Shown: positions 1 to 7,829, counted from the stretch's first letter. The stretch: DNA of 38,663 bases from Bacteroidota bacterium (GCA_023447335.1 JAEXOD010000187.1:1-38663); one strand, 5' to 3'. The notes: generated by a model from the letters alone, not told the origin. Numbers and translations are program-made.

Positions 1-1
1 G

Positions 2-673
2 GCTGCAGACGGCGGAACTTTGTTTTTGGATGAAATTGGTGAGTTACCATTAAATTTACAAGTTAAATTATTACGTGCTATTGAAGATAAAGAGTTTTAT
101 CCCGTTGGTTCAATAAAACCGGTTACAACTAATGTTAGGATTATTGCTGCAACAAATCAAAATTTGTTTGAAAAATCGCAGGCGGGCGAGTTCAGAGAAG
201 ATTTGTATTATAGGCTTAATGTAGTAGAAATAAATTTACCCCCTTTAAATGAACGTAAAGAAGATATTCCGTTGTTAGTTAGTCATTTTATTGAACAATA
301 CTCAAAAGAAATGGGTAAAAAGATAATAGGAATTAATAACGAAGCATTACGTTTACTAATGACACATAATTGGCGCGGAGGCGTAAGGGAATTAGAGAAC
401 GTAATTGAGAGAGCCGTGATTTTTTCACGTGATAACTATATAACAATAAATGAAATGTCCGATAATTTAAAGGGAAACGAAACAAGTATGGATTTTCCCG
501 ACTCTCTTAAAGATGCTTTAAGGAAATTTGAAAAAGACCATATATTGAAGATAATCAAAAAATTGGATTTTAATAAAGATGAAGCCGCTAAAGCCTTAAA
601 TATAGGATTATCTTCATTGTATCGAAAGATGGAAGAATTAGGAATACCGACTAAATCTACAAAGGATATTTAA
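2..673 (+). CDS. Sigma-54-dependent response regulator/activator, C-terminal part (5' truncated)
   Basis: This is the C-terminal part of an NtrC-type enhancer-binding protein; the reading frame is open to the left window edge. It begins inside the AAA+ domain at Walker B (GGTLFLDEIGELP) and continues through the sensor regions typical of these ATPases (VRIIAATNQNL, FREDLYYRLNV, WRGGVRELENVIERA). It ends in a Fis-type helix-turn-helix (DEAAKALNIGLSSLYRKMEE). Such proteins remodel sigma-54 RNA polymerase at -24/-12 promoters. The N-terminal receiver or sensor domain and the GAFTGA loop lie outside the window, so the signal is unknown. Its 3' end overlaps the convergent dehydrogenase gene by 17 bp. 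Family assignment is secure; the target genes cannot be told. Confidence 0.93.
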   Translation, partial: AADGGTLFLDEIGELPLNLQVKLLRAIEDKEFYPVGSIKPVTTNVRIIAATNQNLFEKSQAGEFREDLYYRLNVVEINLPPLNERKEDIPLLVSHFIEQYSKEMGKKIIGINNEALRLLMTHNWRGGVRELENVIERAVIFSRDNYITINEMSDNLKGNETSMDFPDSLKDALRKFEKDHILKIIKKLDFNKDEAAKALNIGLSSLYRKMEELGIPTKSTKDI

Positions 674-1472
674 GCCCGGTTATTTTTTCGGTTAAGTTCC
701 ATAATTCCGCAGCTAGATTAAAGTCTTTTGCGGTTAGTGACATATTTGCGATAGTTCTTTTTGCAAAATACTTTCCGGTTACGTTTTCAACATCTTTACT
801 TATTGCTAAATAGACCGAAGTTGAAGCTCCTTCATCTAGTGAAGCACCCGATATTCCAAAACCCTCTTTTAAAAGTTTTGTGGTGATAACTCCTGGATGC
901 AGGCTATTAACCGTTATTTCTTCAATAGGTAATTTAGAAGATAAATAATTTGTAAATAAAATATTGGCAAGTTTGCTGTTAGCATAAGCTATATAATGAT
1001 TAAATTCGTTCTGTAAATTTATATCATTTATGTTAAATTTGGCTCTTTCATGGGCTACTGAGCTTACGTTTATTATACGAGCAGGTGAACCGTTTTTTAA
1101 TAAGGGTAAAAGTAAACCGGTTAATAAATATACCGATAGATGATTAACGGCAATAGTTGATTCATATCCGTCTTCGGTTAAATTATATTCTTTCGAGTAA
1201 ATTCCGGCATTATTAATAAGAATATCTAATTTATTATGGGTAAGCTTAAAATCTTCGACAGCTTTTTTAATTGAATTAAACGAAGCTAAGTCAGCCACAA
1301 AATACTCTATTGATAAATTTCCGGTAGATGTTTTAATCTTTTCGGAAACAGAAATACATTTTTCCTTATTTCGTCCATGAATAATAACATTATGCCCCAT
1401 TCCTGCTAAAATTTCGGCTGTTTTTTCACCGATACCGTCAGTACTTCCGGTTACTAAAATTGTTTTTATCAT
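657..1472 (-). CDS. Short-chain dehydrogenase/reductase (SDR) family oxidoreductase
   Basis: A 271-residue classical-type SDR. The Rossmann cofactor motif TGSTDGIG is at residues 8-15, the structural NNAG at 87-90, the catalytic Ser in NVSS near 138, and the catalytic pair Y163-x3-K167 (YANSK). All catalytic residues are therefore present. HGRN after the second beta strand carries an Arg where NADP-preferring members often do, so NADP(H) is likely (inference). The sequence resembles the retinol-dehydrogenase/WWOX-like branch of SDRs, but the substrate cannot be read from it. It is transcribed alone on the minus strand, convergent with and overlapping the sigma-54 activator. No clear promoter was recognised upstream. 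Confidence 0.92.
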   Translation of the reverse strand: MIKTILVTGSTDGIGEKTAEILAGMGHNVIIHGRNKEKCISVSEKIKTSTGNLSIEYFVADLASFNSIKKAVEDFKLTHNKLDILINNAGIYSKEYNLTEDGYESTIAVNHLSVYLLTGLLLPLLKNGSPARIINVSSVAHERAKFNINDINLQNEFNHYIAYANSKLANILFTNYLSSKLPIEEITVNSLHPGVITTKLLKEGFGISGASLDEGASTSVYLAISKDVENVTGKYFAKRTIANMSLTAKDFNLAAELWNLTEKITGLKYPL

Positions 1473-1822
1473 AAATTTCTCTTTTTATTTATTTAACTAA
1501 ATTAATAAGTGCTAAAGTTCCGGTATTTAAAAATTAGCGTAAGATTTAAAGCGAAGATTAAGGTATTAAAATAATAGAAATTAGATTAAGAATCGTTTTG
1601 TTAAAACATGTAAAGTATGATTTTGGAAAAAACAAACATTTACCCTCGCTGCTATAATTCCCCGGTAGGCTATAATATAATTTATGCAAAATAAAAATTT
1701 AAAAATAAAAGTAAGAAGCAGAGTACAATATTATATTTTTCAAAATTCGAAGTATTAGACTTTTTAAAAAATAAAAAAGGCTGACAAAAGTCAGCCTTTA
1801 AAAACTATCCCCCGCATGGACG
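1473..1822. other. Intergenic region, mostly featureless
   Basis: 350 bp without a credible gene. It separates the start of the SDR gene (leftward) from the end of the small HTH gene (also leftward). The only clear element is the terminator hairpin at 1776-1799. The rest is AT-rich sequence without tRNA, repeat or IS remnants that I can see. Confidence 0.6.
1771..1799 (-). terminator. Intrinsic terminator of the small HTH gene
   Basis: A perfect 10-bp stem (AAAGGCTGAC / GTCAGCCTTT, 1776-1785 with 1790-1799) with a 4-nt loop. Read on the minus strand it is followed by a run of T (TTTTTTATTTTTT). It lies 24 bp past the stop codon of the gene at 1823-2053, so it is a textbook rho-independent terminator for that gene. 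The symmetric stem also has T on the plus side, but no plus-strand gene ends here. Confidence 0.85.
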
Positions 1823-2053
1823 CTATTGAACTTTTTTGGGTCTACCGGGTTTCTTGGGTAAAACGGCTTTAACAGCTTTTTTAACAGCTTCTTTATCTGC
1901 TAAATCAGCCTGTCCTTTTACAGCCTGAATATACTTCCTTACCGTCTTACGGTCGTGACCGCTTTCTTCGGCAATTGATTTAATACTCTTACCCTTGCTG
2001 TACTTGCGAATCATATCGCTTATCTCTTTTGACGATATTTGTACAAACGCCAT
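1823..2053 (-). CDS. Small helix-turn-helix protein with C-terminal AT-hook-like tail
   Basis: A 76-residue basic protein. Residues ~8-43 form a helix-turn-helix (KGKSIKSIAEESGHDRKTVRKYI) like the N-terminal DNA-binding domain of IS21 IstA transposases and other HTH_23-type domains. The C-terminus has a KKPGRPKK patch that fits the AT-hook core GRP flanked by basic residues. I chose ATG 2051-2053 because GAGGTGAG lies just upstream. A TTG five codons further upstream would run through that ribosome-binding site. The gene stands alone and has its own strong terminator. It may be a nucleoid-type or regulatory DNA-binding protein; an IstA remnant is an alternative, but no istB or inverted repeats are visible. 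Function unknown. Confidence 0.75.
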   Translation of the reverse strand: MAFVQISSKEISDMIRKYSKGKSIKSIAEESGHDRKTVRKYIQAVKGQADLADKEAVKKAVKAVLPKKPGRPKKVQ

Positions 2054-2190
2054 ATACTCACCTCTCAATTAATGAATTGTGCTATTTTAATATAATAAAT
2101 TCCGCATCTAAAAGTAAATAGGGCAATTAAAAAAAAGTGAAAAAAGTGTAATTTTTTTAATGTTTTTTTTAATTAATTGGCTATTTATAG

Positions 2191-2640
2191 TTATAGTACT
2201 TTATTTGACTCAATAAATACAATAGGATTTAACACAATATTGGATTTTATCGAATTGGAGATTAAACAATGATGCTCCGCCTTTTCAATAATTCGTTGGG
2301 CACGTTCAATGTCTTTTTCAGACTTTACGCTAATTTTGGGATTTAGAATAATTTCCGAAATTAAGTATCTTCCGTCAACTTTTTCAAGCTTCCCTTCGGC
2401 ATCAGAAGAATACTCAACGAAATCTAATTTACTGTTTTCGGCAATAGCCAAAAAAGTGGTCATTAAACAAACATTAACTGAAGCGACAAATAAGTGTTCA
2501 GGAGACCATGTATTGGGAACACCGCCCGGAAATTCAGGTGGGGTTGCAACGGTAATAGGGGTCATCCCTCCTTCGTTAAGTTCGCCTATCCTTCTAAATT
2601 TCCAAGTTACGTTAGTCTTGTAATAAAATATGTTTTCCAT
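2191..2640 (-). CDS. OsmC/Ohr family peroxiredoxin-like protein
   Basis: A 149-residue OsmC-fold protein. The two redox cysteines expected for the family are present: C58 in the helix SPEHLFVASVNVCLMTTF and C125 in AEHHCLISNS. OsmC/Ohr enzymes reduce organic hydroperoxides in the cytoplasm with these two thiols. The sequence is closer to the general OsmC branch than to canonical Ohr. It is the last gene of a four-gene minus-strand operon and starts 4 bp after the anti-sigma gene. A role downstream of a thiol-stress sigma factor would fit. A stretch rich in A/T homopolymers (2100-2180) follows its stop codon; no clear terminator hairpin was seen. Confidence 0.9.
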   Translation of the reverse strand: MENIFYYKTNVTWKFRRIGELNEGGMTPITVATPPEFPGGVPNTWSPEHLFVASVNVCLMTTFLAIAENSKLDFVEYSSDAEGKLEKVDGRYLISEIILNPKISVKSEKDIERAQRIIEKAEHHCLISNSIKSNIVLNPIVFIESNKVL

Positions 2641-2644
2641 GTTT

Positions 2645-2887
2645 TTACCTACAATCCGTTAATCCTAATATTTCAGAAAGTTTGTTGTGCATGTCTTCGG
2701 AAACATTTACATTATAATTTTTATAAAGTTCAATAGTCAATTTTACAGATTTTAAATAACTTTGACAATTAGGACAGTTATGTAAATGTTCTTTTAGTGC
2801 AATACAATTAGGTGAATCATTATCTTCGCCTAAATTTTCGCATATGTGGTTTATTACATCATTACAGTTTTTATTAGTTTCTTCCAT
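2645..2887 (-). CDS. Zinc-binding anti-sigma factor (ZAS, RsrA-like)
   Basis: An 80-residue protein with the zf-HC2/ZAS motif H34-x3-C38-x2-C41 (EHLHNCPNC). A further cysteine, C8, lies 26 residues before H34. From memory this is the same spacing as the four zinc ligands of Streptomyces RsrA (C11, H37, C41, C44). There is no transmembrane segment, so it should be a soluble cytoplasmic anti-sigma factor. Such proteins release their sigma factor when the zinc thiols are oxidised. It overlaps the sigma gene by 14 bp, and an OsmC-type peroxidase follows at once, which supports a redox role. C16 and C28 are additional cysteines not needed for the motif. Confidence 0.88.
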   Translation of the reverse strand: MEETNKNCNDVINHICENLGEDNDSPNCIALKEHLHNCPNCQSYLKSVKLTIELYKNYNVNVSEDMHNKLSEILGLTDCR

Positions 2888-3443
2888 GTTTGATATACTC
2901 GTTTAATTCATTTCTTAAAAAAGCTCGTGCTCTATGTAATCTGCTTTTAACAGCAGGAATACTTAAACCGGTTATTTTTGCGGTTTCTTCGGTTGATAAA
3001 TCTTCGATATCTCTTAATAAAAAAACAATTCTATACTCTGGGTTCAAATTTTGAATAGCGTTGTCTAAGTGTTTTTTTAATTCTTCGTTTTCGGTAATTT
3101 TATCCGGGGCTATTTCCCAATCTACAATTTCGCTTTCATTTATAGATGCTTCGTCATCATCAAGCGAAGCAAATTTAAACCTAGCATTACTTCTTGCCTG
3201 CATTAAACAGTGATTTGAAACAACTGTGTATAACCAAGTGGAAAGTTTGGATTTCCCGCTAAACTGATTAAGCGATTTTACCATACTTAAAAACGTTTCT
3301 TGCATAGTGTTCTCAGCTTTATCTTTGTCTCTACAAACTTTGAAGGCAAAATTATAAACAGTTTGTTCGTATTTTTTTACAAGCTGTGAAAGTGCAATTC
3401 TATCACCGTTTTTGGCGTCTTCAATTAATTTTTCTTCTTCCAT
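2874..3443 (-). CDS. ECF-type RNA polymerase sigma factor (SigR/RpoE-like)
   Basis: A 189-residue sigma-70 family protein with only regions 2 and 4. Sigma2 is at about residues 20-88 (KYEQTVYNFAFKV through STWLYTVVSNHCL). Sigma4 is at about 122-178 and contains the HTH (TEETAKITGLSIPAVKSRLH). The acidic linker between them (DDDEASINESE) is usual. It directs RNA polymerase to stress promoters and is normally held by the adjacent anti-sigma factor. The gene lies 10 bp after an AlkA-type glycosylase gene and overlaps the anti-sigma gene. ECF operons are usually autoregulated, so its promoter probably lies at or before the glycosylase gene (inference). I did not recognise the promoter sequence. 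Confidence 0.94.
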   Translation of the reverse strand: MEEEKLIEDAKNGDRIALSQLVKKYEQTVYNFAFKVCRDKDKAENTMQETFLSMVKSLNQFSGKSKLSTWLYTVVSNHCLMQARSNARFKFASLDDDEASINESEIVDWEIAPDKITENEELKKHLDNAIQNLNPEYRIVFLLRDIEDLSTEETAKITGLSIPAVKSRLHRARAFLRNELNEYIKHGRN

Positions 3444-3453
3444 AAATAAGATG

Positions 3454-4083
3454 TTATTCTTTCAATTTAGTTTCGTTATTGTTGTCTAAATATTTCCAAA
3501 TGTATATACAGGCAATAGTATTGTAAGGGTTCCAATTATTTTTAACAGAAAGCTGAGTAACTTCATCAAAAGAAGGAAGTTCTGCTAAACCATATATCAA
3601 TTTAATTCCTTTCCGAATACCTAAATCTGTATTTGCCAGTACATTTAACCTACCTAAAGTAAAAATTAAAAACATTTGAGCTGTCCAAATACCAATCCCT
3701 TTTACTTTAGTTAGTTCATCAATTATTTCTTGATCTGTTTTTTTATTTAAATTTTTCAAAGATACAGTTTTATTGTCAATATTAAAACATAAATCTTTTA
3801 TGTATTTTATTTTAGAATTCGAAAGGCCTATTTTTTTTAATGATTCTACATCTTCGGCAAGAATTTCGGAAATCTTTATTTTTGTTCCGAATTTTTCAAA
3901 AAATCTTTGGCTAATTTTATTTGCTGCATATATTGATAGTTGTTGCCCTATTATTGAGCTAATAATTGCTTTTAAATAATTACTATGTTTTTGTATATTG
4001 CATTTACCAAACTTTTTTATTATTGTTGAAAGTTGGTTATCATTATTAATTATATGTTCAATTGCTTTATTAATTTCGCTCAT
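3454..4083 (-). CDS. DNA-3-methyladenine glycosylase II (AlkA/HhH-GPD family)
   Basis: A 209-residue HhH-GPD base-excision glycosylase. The helix-hairpin-helix is near 125-137 (VKGIGIWTAQMF), and the catalytic Asp is D153 in NTDLGIRKG, matching the conserved DLG of AlkA. IISSIIGQQLS (40-50) is the usual N-terminal signature. It lacks the C-terminal cysteine cluster of Nth/MutY iron-sulfur glycosylases. It also lacks the N-terminal beta domain of E. coli AlkA, as in the short bacterial forms. It removes alkylated purines. It is first in the sigma/anti-sigma/OsmC operon, and its start codon lies only 17 bp from the divergent kinase-like gene. Confidence 0.92.
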   Translation of the reverse strand: MSEINKAIEHIINNDNQLSTIIKKFGKCNIQKHSNYLKAIISSIIGQQLSIYAANKISQRFFEKFGTKIKISEILAEDVESLKKIGLSNSKIKYIKDLCFNIDNKTVSLKNLNKKTDQEIIDELTKVKGIGIWTAQMFLIFTLGRLNVLANTDLGIRKGIKLIYGLAELPSFDEVTQLSVKNNWNPYNTIACIYIWKYLDNNNETKLKE

Positions 4084-4100
4084 AAAAATTAAAGACGAAT

Positions 4101-6914
4101 ATGGAAAATAAAATTATCTCGGCATTTAAAAATAATAAGTTATTGCTTAATATCGATACAAATAAATTAAATTTTAGCGATGTTAAAGGAAAATTGATAA
4201 CTCTTAAAGAAGGGCAGCTACTATTTAAGCAAGGAGATAGTTCGGATTATCTATACCTAATTATTAACGGTATGATTAGAGTAGTTGAAAACGAAGAAGC
4301 CTTGGTTAAAAATTCGATATTTTTAAGTGAAAGTGATTTTTTTGGGCATACTGATTTGTATGAGTCAACCGTTAGAAAAACAATGGCTATTGCTGCTGCA
4401 GATTCTTATGTTATTGCGGTAACAAAAGCCGAGCTAAACTTTTTATTATGGCAAGATCCAAATATTCTAATTAATCTTAAAAAGTATTGCGGTTTCTCTG
4501 TTTTAACCGAAACTAAAAAACCGGATGTTATTGAAGATGAACAAAAATTAATTGAATTAGAAAATAACATAGAAACATTTGAAGTAATAGATACAGAAGT
4601 AAAAGAATTTAGTTCTGATGACCTTGTTTATAATTTTAGCGAATCGGAAATTAATTTAAATGATTTAAATCTTGAAGAAGAAAGCATTGATTTATCGGAG
4701 AATATAGAAAAAATTATACCTGAGGATGATTTTAATATTATTGAAGAAGAAAATGAAATTAAAGTTGAACCATTTGAAGATGTGTCTGCTAATTTAGCTG
4801 TAGATTTAAGTCAATTACCTGAGTTTATTGATGACGAAGAACCGGAAAATATAGAAATTAAATTTTCGGATGATTTATCTTTGGGTTCTTTTAGAACTAC
4901 AACATTTTATGAAGATAGCGGAGTTCCGACTGAAATTACAGAGGAAGCTCCTAAAAAGGCAATTGAAAACGAGTTTAACATTCAAGACTTTAATATTGAA
5001 TTAACTAATAGTGATAAAACGGAAACTGATCAGCTCAATCTAAAATTTGATGAAGAAGTTACCAATATTGATAGTTCATTTAATTTAAATACTGATGATA
5101 TTAATTTAGATGAATTTAAACCTATTGAGGAAGAACTAAAACTTGATAATTTTAATTTCCCAAAAGATGAAAAAAATTTCGAATTTGATTTAACCTTGAA
5201 TTCAGCGCTTGATGAAGATCAAAAAGTAGGTTTTATTGATGATATTAGTTTTAATGTTAATGAATTAGATGAAGAGATAAAGGACGAAGTAAAAAACGAA
5301 GAAATAACTTTTAACTTTGACATAATTCAAGAAAATGAAGAGAAATTAGACATAGCCGAAAATGATATAAATGAAAATAATGATGATTCTTCTTCACTGG
5401 TTGAACAATATTTAAAACAATTTGAAAATAACGAAATTGTTGTTGAAAATGAAAAACTCGAAACTTCGCCTGAATTTGAATTCAAGTTTGAAGATGATGA
5501 AATAATTAAACCGGAAGGGGAAATTTTGGAAGGTGATGATTTTGATAAAAATGAATTCCTTAAAAATGAATTTAGTGAGTTTAACTTAGAAAATAATACG
5601 GAAGAAGATATCAATTCAAATGAATTTAATATAACTGAAGAAAAAGAAGAATCTTTTGATAATGTTCTTGAACAAGAAAAACAAATTATCAATGAATCTA
5701 TTTCTAACCCGGATGTAGAGGAATTAAGAAAGCAAGGGGTGATGAATATAGAGCAGTTACAGATGATATTAAAAGCAGCACAGTTAGTAAGCTCAAAAAT
5801 TAAATTAGATGATGTTCTTCAAAATATAGTATCCGTAGCAACTAATATAACAAAAGCAGATAGAGGTACCTTATATCTAATTGATAAGGATAAGGGGGAA
5901 ATTTGGAGTAAGGTTGTTATGGGGAACGAACTAAAAGAGATAAGATTAAAAATCGGTGATGGTATTGCCGGGTGGGTTGCTCAAACAGGTGAAATTGTTA
6001 ATATTAAGGATGTTCAAAACGATAGTCGATTTAAAGCCTCTTTTGACAAAAGTAGCGGTTACCAAACTAAAACAATGATCTGTTTTCCAATACGAAATGC
6101 CGAAGGAGAGATTATTGGTGTTCATCAATTGCTAAATAGCGGAAACGGAGAATTTACTCAGTTAGACGAAACATTTCTTAATGCAATTTCGATACATGCG
6201 GCTATTGCATTAGAAAATGCAGAATTGGTGGAAAAATTATTACAATTTGAAAGAATTTCATCATTGGGTAAAATGGCAAATTTCTTAATTCAAGATATTA
6301 AAAATCCTATTTTAATAAGTAAAAGGTATGCCGAACATTTAAAAACAAAACATTTGCAAGCAGATTCTGATAAAATTGTTGATATGATTTTAGAACAATT
6401 AAATCAAGTTGCAGATTTAGTATTAACAACGTCAAACTATTCTGAAAAAAACAAGGTTTTACGTCAGATTAATACAAATTTGATATCAGTTTTAAATGAT
6501 TATAACTCAAGATTGGAACAAACTGTTAAAAAGAAAAATTGCAATATTGTTACTAAATTTGATATTGACGTATTGGTGCGAGTTGATTTGAAGGAATTTT
6601 ATCAAGCTTATCAACATATAATTAAAAATGCTGCCGATTCTATGCCTGACGGTGGAACTATTACCGTTAAAACTATAAAAGAAGCGGGTTTTGTTAAGAT
6701 ACTAATTACAGATACCGGGGTTGGCATTCCTGATAACGTCAAAGAAAAAATATTTGATCCGTTTATGTCTTACGGTAAAAAAGAAGGAACCGGATTAGGT
6801 CTCGCGATTGCTAAGAAAATTGTAAACGAACATTCCGGTACAATTTCTTTTGAAAGTGTTGTAGGACAAGGCTCTACATTTATTGTTAAATTGCCAATTG
6901 CACAAGATTTTTAA
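4101..6914 (+). CDS. Cyclic-nucleotide-domain/GAF/HATPase kinase-like protein with long acidic linker; H-box His replaced by Gln
   Basis: A 937-residue cytoplasmic signalling protein. Residues ~15-130 form a cNMP-binding beta-roll (LFKQGDSSDYLYLIINGMI). In its phosphate-binding segment the usual FGE is FGH (82-83), with an Arg kept at 92. Residues ~140-540 are a disordered linker dominated by D, E, N and F. A GAF domain spans ~565-710, then a HisKA-like helix (718-750), then an intact HATPase_c with N box (IIKNAADSM), G1 (DTGVGIP), F box (FDPF) and G2 (GTGLGLAIAKK). The H box reads LIQDIKNP, with Q731 where the phospho-acceptor His is expected. Autophosphorylation by the normal route is therefore unlikely, and it may act as a pseudokinase or ATP-gated scaffold (inference). 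miaA begins 2 bp after its stop. Confidence 0.9.
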   Translation: MENKIISAFKNNKLLLNIDTNKLNFSDVKGKLITLKEGQLLFKQGDSSDYLYLIINGMIRVVENEEALVKNSIFLSESDFFGHTDLYESTVRKTMAIAAADSYVIAVTKAELNFLLWQDPNILINLKKYCGFSVLTETKKPDVIEDEQKLIELENNIETFEVIDTEVKEFSSDDLVYNFSESEINLNDLNLEEESIDLSENIEKIIPEDDFNIIEEENEIKVEPFEDVSANLAVDLSQLPEFIDDEEPENIEIKFSDDLSLGSFRTTTFYEDSGVPTEITEEAPKKAIENEFNIQDFNIELTNSDKTETDQLNLKFDEEVTNIDSSFNLNTDDINLDEFKPIEEELKLDNFNFPKDEKNFEFDLTLNSALDEDQKVGFIDDISFNVNELDEEIKDEVKNEEITFNFDIIQENEEKLDIAENDINENNDDSSSLVEQYLKQFENNEIVVENEKLETSPEFEFKFEDDEIIKPEGEILEGDDFDKNEFLKNEFSEFNLENNTEEDINSNEFNITEEKEESFDNVLEQEKQIINESISNPDVEELRKQGVMNIEQLQMILKAAQLVSSKIKLDDVLQNIVSVATNITKADRGTLYLIDKDKGEIWSKVVMGNELKEIRLKIGDGIAGWVAQTGEIVNIKDVQNDSRFKASFDKSSGYQTKTMICFPIRNAEGEIIGVHQLLNSGNGEFTQLDETFLNAISIHAAIALENAELVEKLLQFERISSLGKMANFLIQDIKNPILISKRYAEHLKTKHLQADSDKIVDMILEQLNQVADLVLTTSNYSEKNKVLRQINTNLISVLNDYNSRLEQTVKKKNCNIVTKFDIDVLVRVDLKEFYQAYQHIIKNAADSMPDGGTITVKTIKEAGFVKILITDTGVGIPDNVKEKIFDPFMSYGKKEGTGLGLAIAKKIVNEHSGTISFESVVGQGSTFIVKLPIAQDF

Positions 6915-6916
6915 TA

Positions 6917-7828
6917 TTGACCCATTATAATTTAATTGTAGTATTAGGACCTACCGCAACAGGAAAAACGTTGCTTGCAGCTAAACTTGCAGCTAATCTT
7001 AACGGTGAAATTATTTCTGCGGATAGCCGTCAAGTATACAAATATATGGATTTAGGGACGGGTAAAGATTTACAAGATTACACGGTTAACGGCAAAATAA
7101 TTCCGTATTATATGATTGATATTATTGAACCGAATAAAGAATTTGATTTATTTGAGTTTAATAAACTTTTTACTAATTATTATTATGAAATTATCAACAA
7201 AAATAAAATTCCTTTTTTAGTCGGAGGCTCATTTCTATATTTAGATTCAATAGTTAGTAATTATGAACTTGTTAAAGCCGATTTTAATGCTCAAGAAACA
7301 GAATTATTAAATAATTTTGGAACTGAAGAATTAAGAAAAATTTTAATGGGATTATCAAATAATCTGCATAACGTTACCGACCTTACAGAAAGGGAGAGAA
7401 TAATTAAAGCAATAGTAATTGAAAAAGCTAAGTTAAACGGCAGTATTTTAGAAAAACCCAAAATAAATCCCTTAATAATAGGAATTACTTTACCTAACGA
7501 AATAATTAAACAAAGAATAAGTTTTAGACTTAAGCAAAGGCTTGAATCGGGTATGATTGATGAAGTTAATAATTTGTTTAGCAAAGGAATTACTTTAGAA
7601 AAATTATTATTTTTTGGTTTAGAATATAAATATATAGGTTTGTATTTAAAGGGTGAAATAAACTATAACGATATGTTTCAAAAGCTTAATGCAGCAATTT
7701 ATGAATTTGCCAGAAAGCAAATTAAATGGTTTAGAAGAATGGAAAGAAGCGGTATCATAATTAATAAAATTGATGGACCGGACTATGAAAAAGCCTTAGA
7801 AATTATTAACCGAAATTATTTTGAATAA
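6917..7828 (+). CDS. miaA: tRNA dimethylallyltransferase
   Basis: A 303-residue protein of the usual MiaA length. The P-loop GPTATGKT is at residues 11-18, followed by the family signature DSRQVYKYMDLGTGK and PFLVGGSFLY, an insertion/swinging domain with TERERIIKAI, and RKQIKWFRRM near the end. MiaA transfers a dimethylallyl group to N6 of A37 in tRNAs that read codons starting with U. The start is a TTG two bases after the preceding stop codon; no in-frame ATG precedes the P-loop, so the TTG start is well supported. Its tight coupling to the kinase-like gene upstream and the glycosyltransferase downstream implies one transcript. Confidence 0.95.
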   Translation: MTHYNLIVVLGPTATGKTLLAAKLAANLNGEIISADSRQVYKYMDLGTGKDLQDYTVNGKIIPYYMIDIIEPNKEFDLFEFNKLFTNYYYEIINKNKIPFLVGGSFLYLDSIVSNYELVKADFNAQETELLNNFGTEELRKILMGLSNNLHNVTDLTERERIIKAIVIEKAKLNGSILEKPKINPLIIGITLPNEIIKQRISFRLKQRLESGMIDEVNNLFSKGITLEKLLFFGLEYKYIGLYLKGEINYNDMFQKLNAAIYEFARKQIKWFRRMERSGIIINKIDGPDYEKALEIINRNYFE

Positions 7829-7829
7829 A

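Noticed and set aside
2..673. RtcR, the sigma-54 activator of rtc operons
   Set aside because: Only the generic AAA+/HTH part is visible, and rtcB is 27 kb away. Nothing supports that identity.
1473..1775. Hidden small gene or IS remnant in the intergenic region
   Set aside because: No frame with a start, ribosome-binding site and plausible composition, and no inverted repeats, were found.
2309..2736. Open frames on the plus strand across the OsmC and anti-sigma genes
   Set aside because: They lie opposite two confidently identified genes and show no domain features.
5327..5692. 121-codon open frame antisense to the acidic linker, Ser/Phe-rich
   Set aside because: It arises from the reverse complement of GAA/GAT-rich codons and has no recognisable domain or ribosome-binding site. 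The sense frame is clearly the gene.
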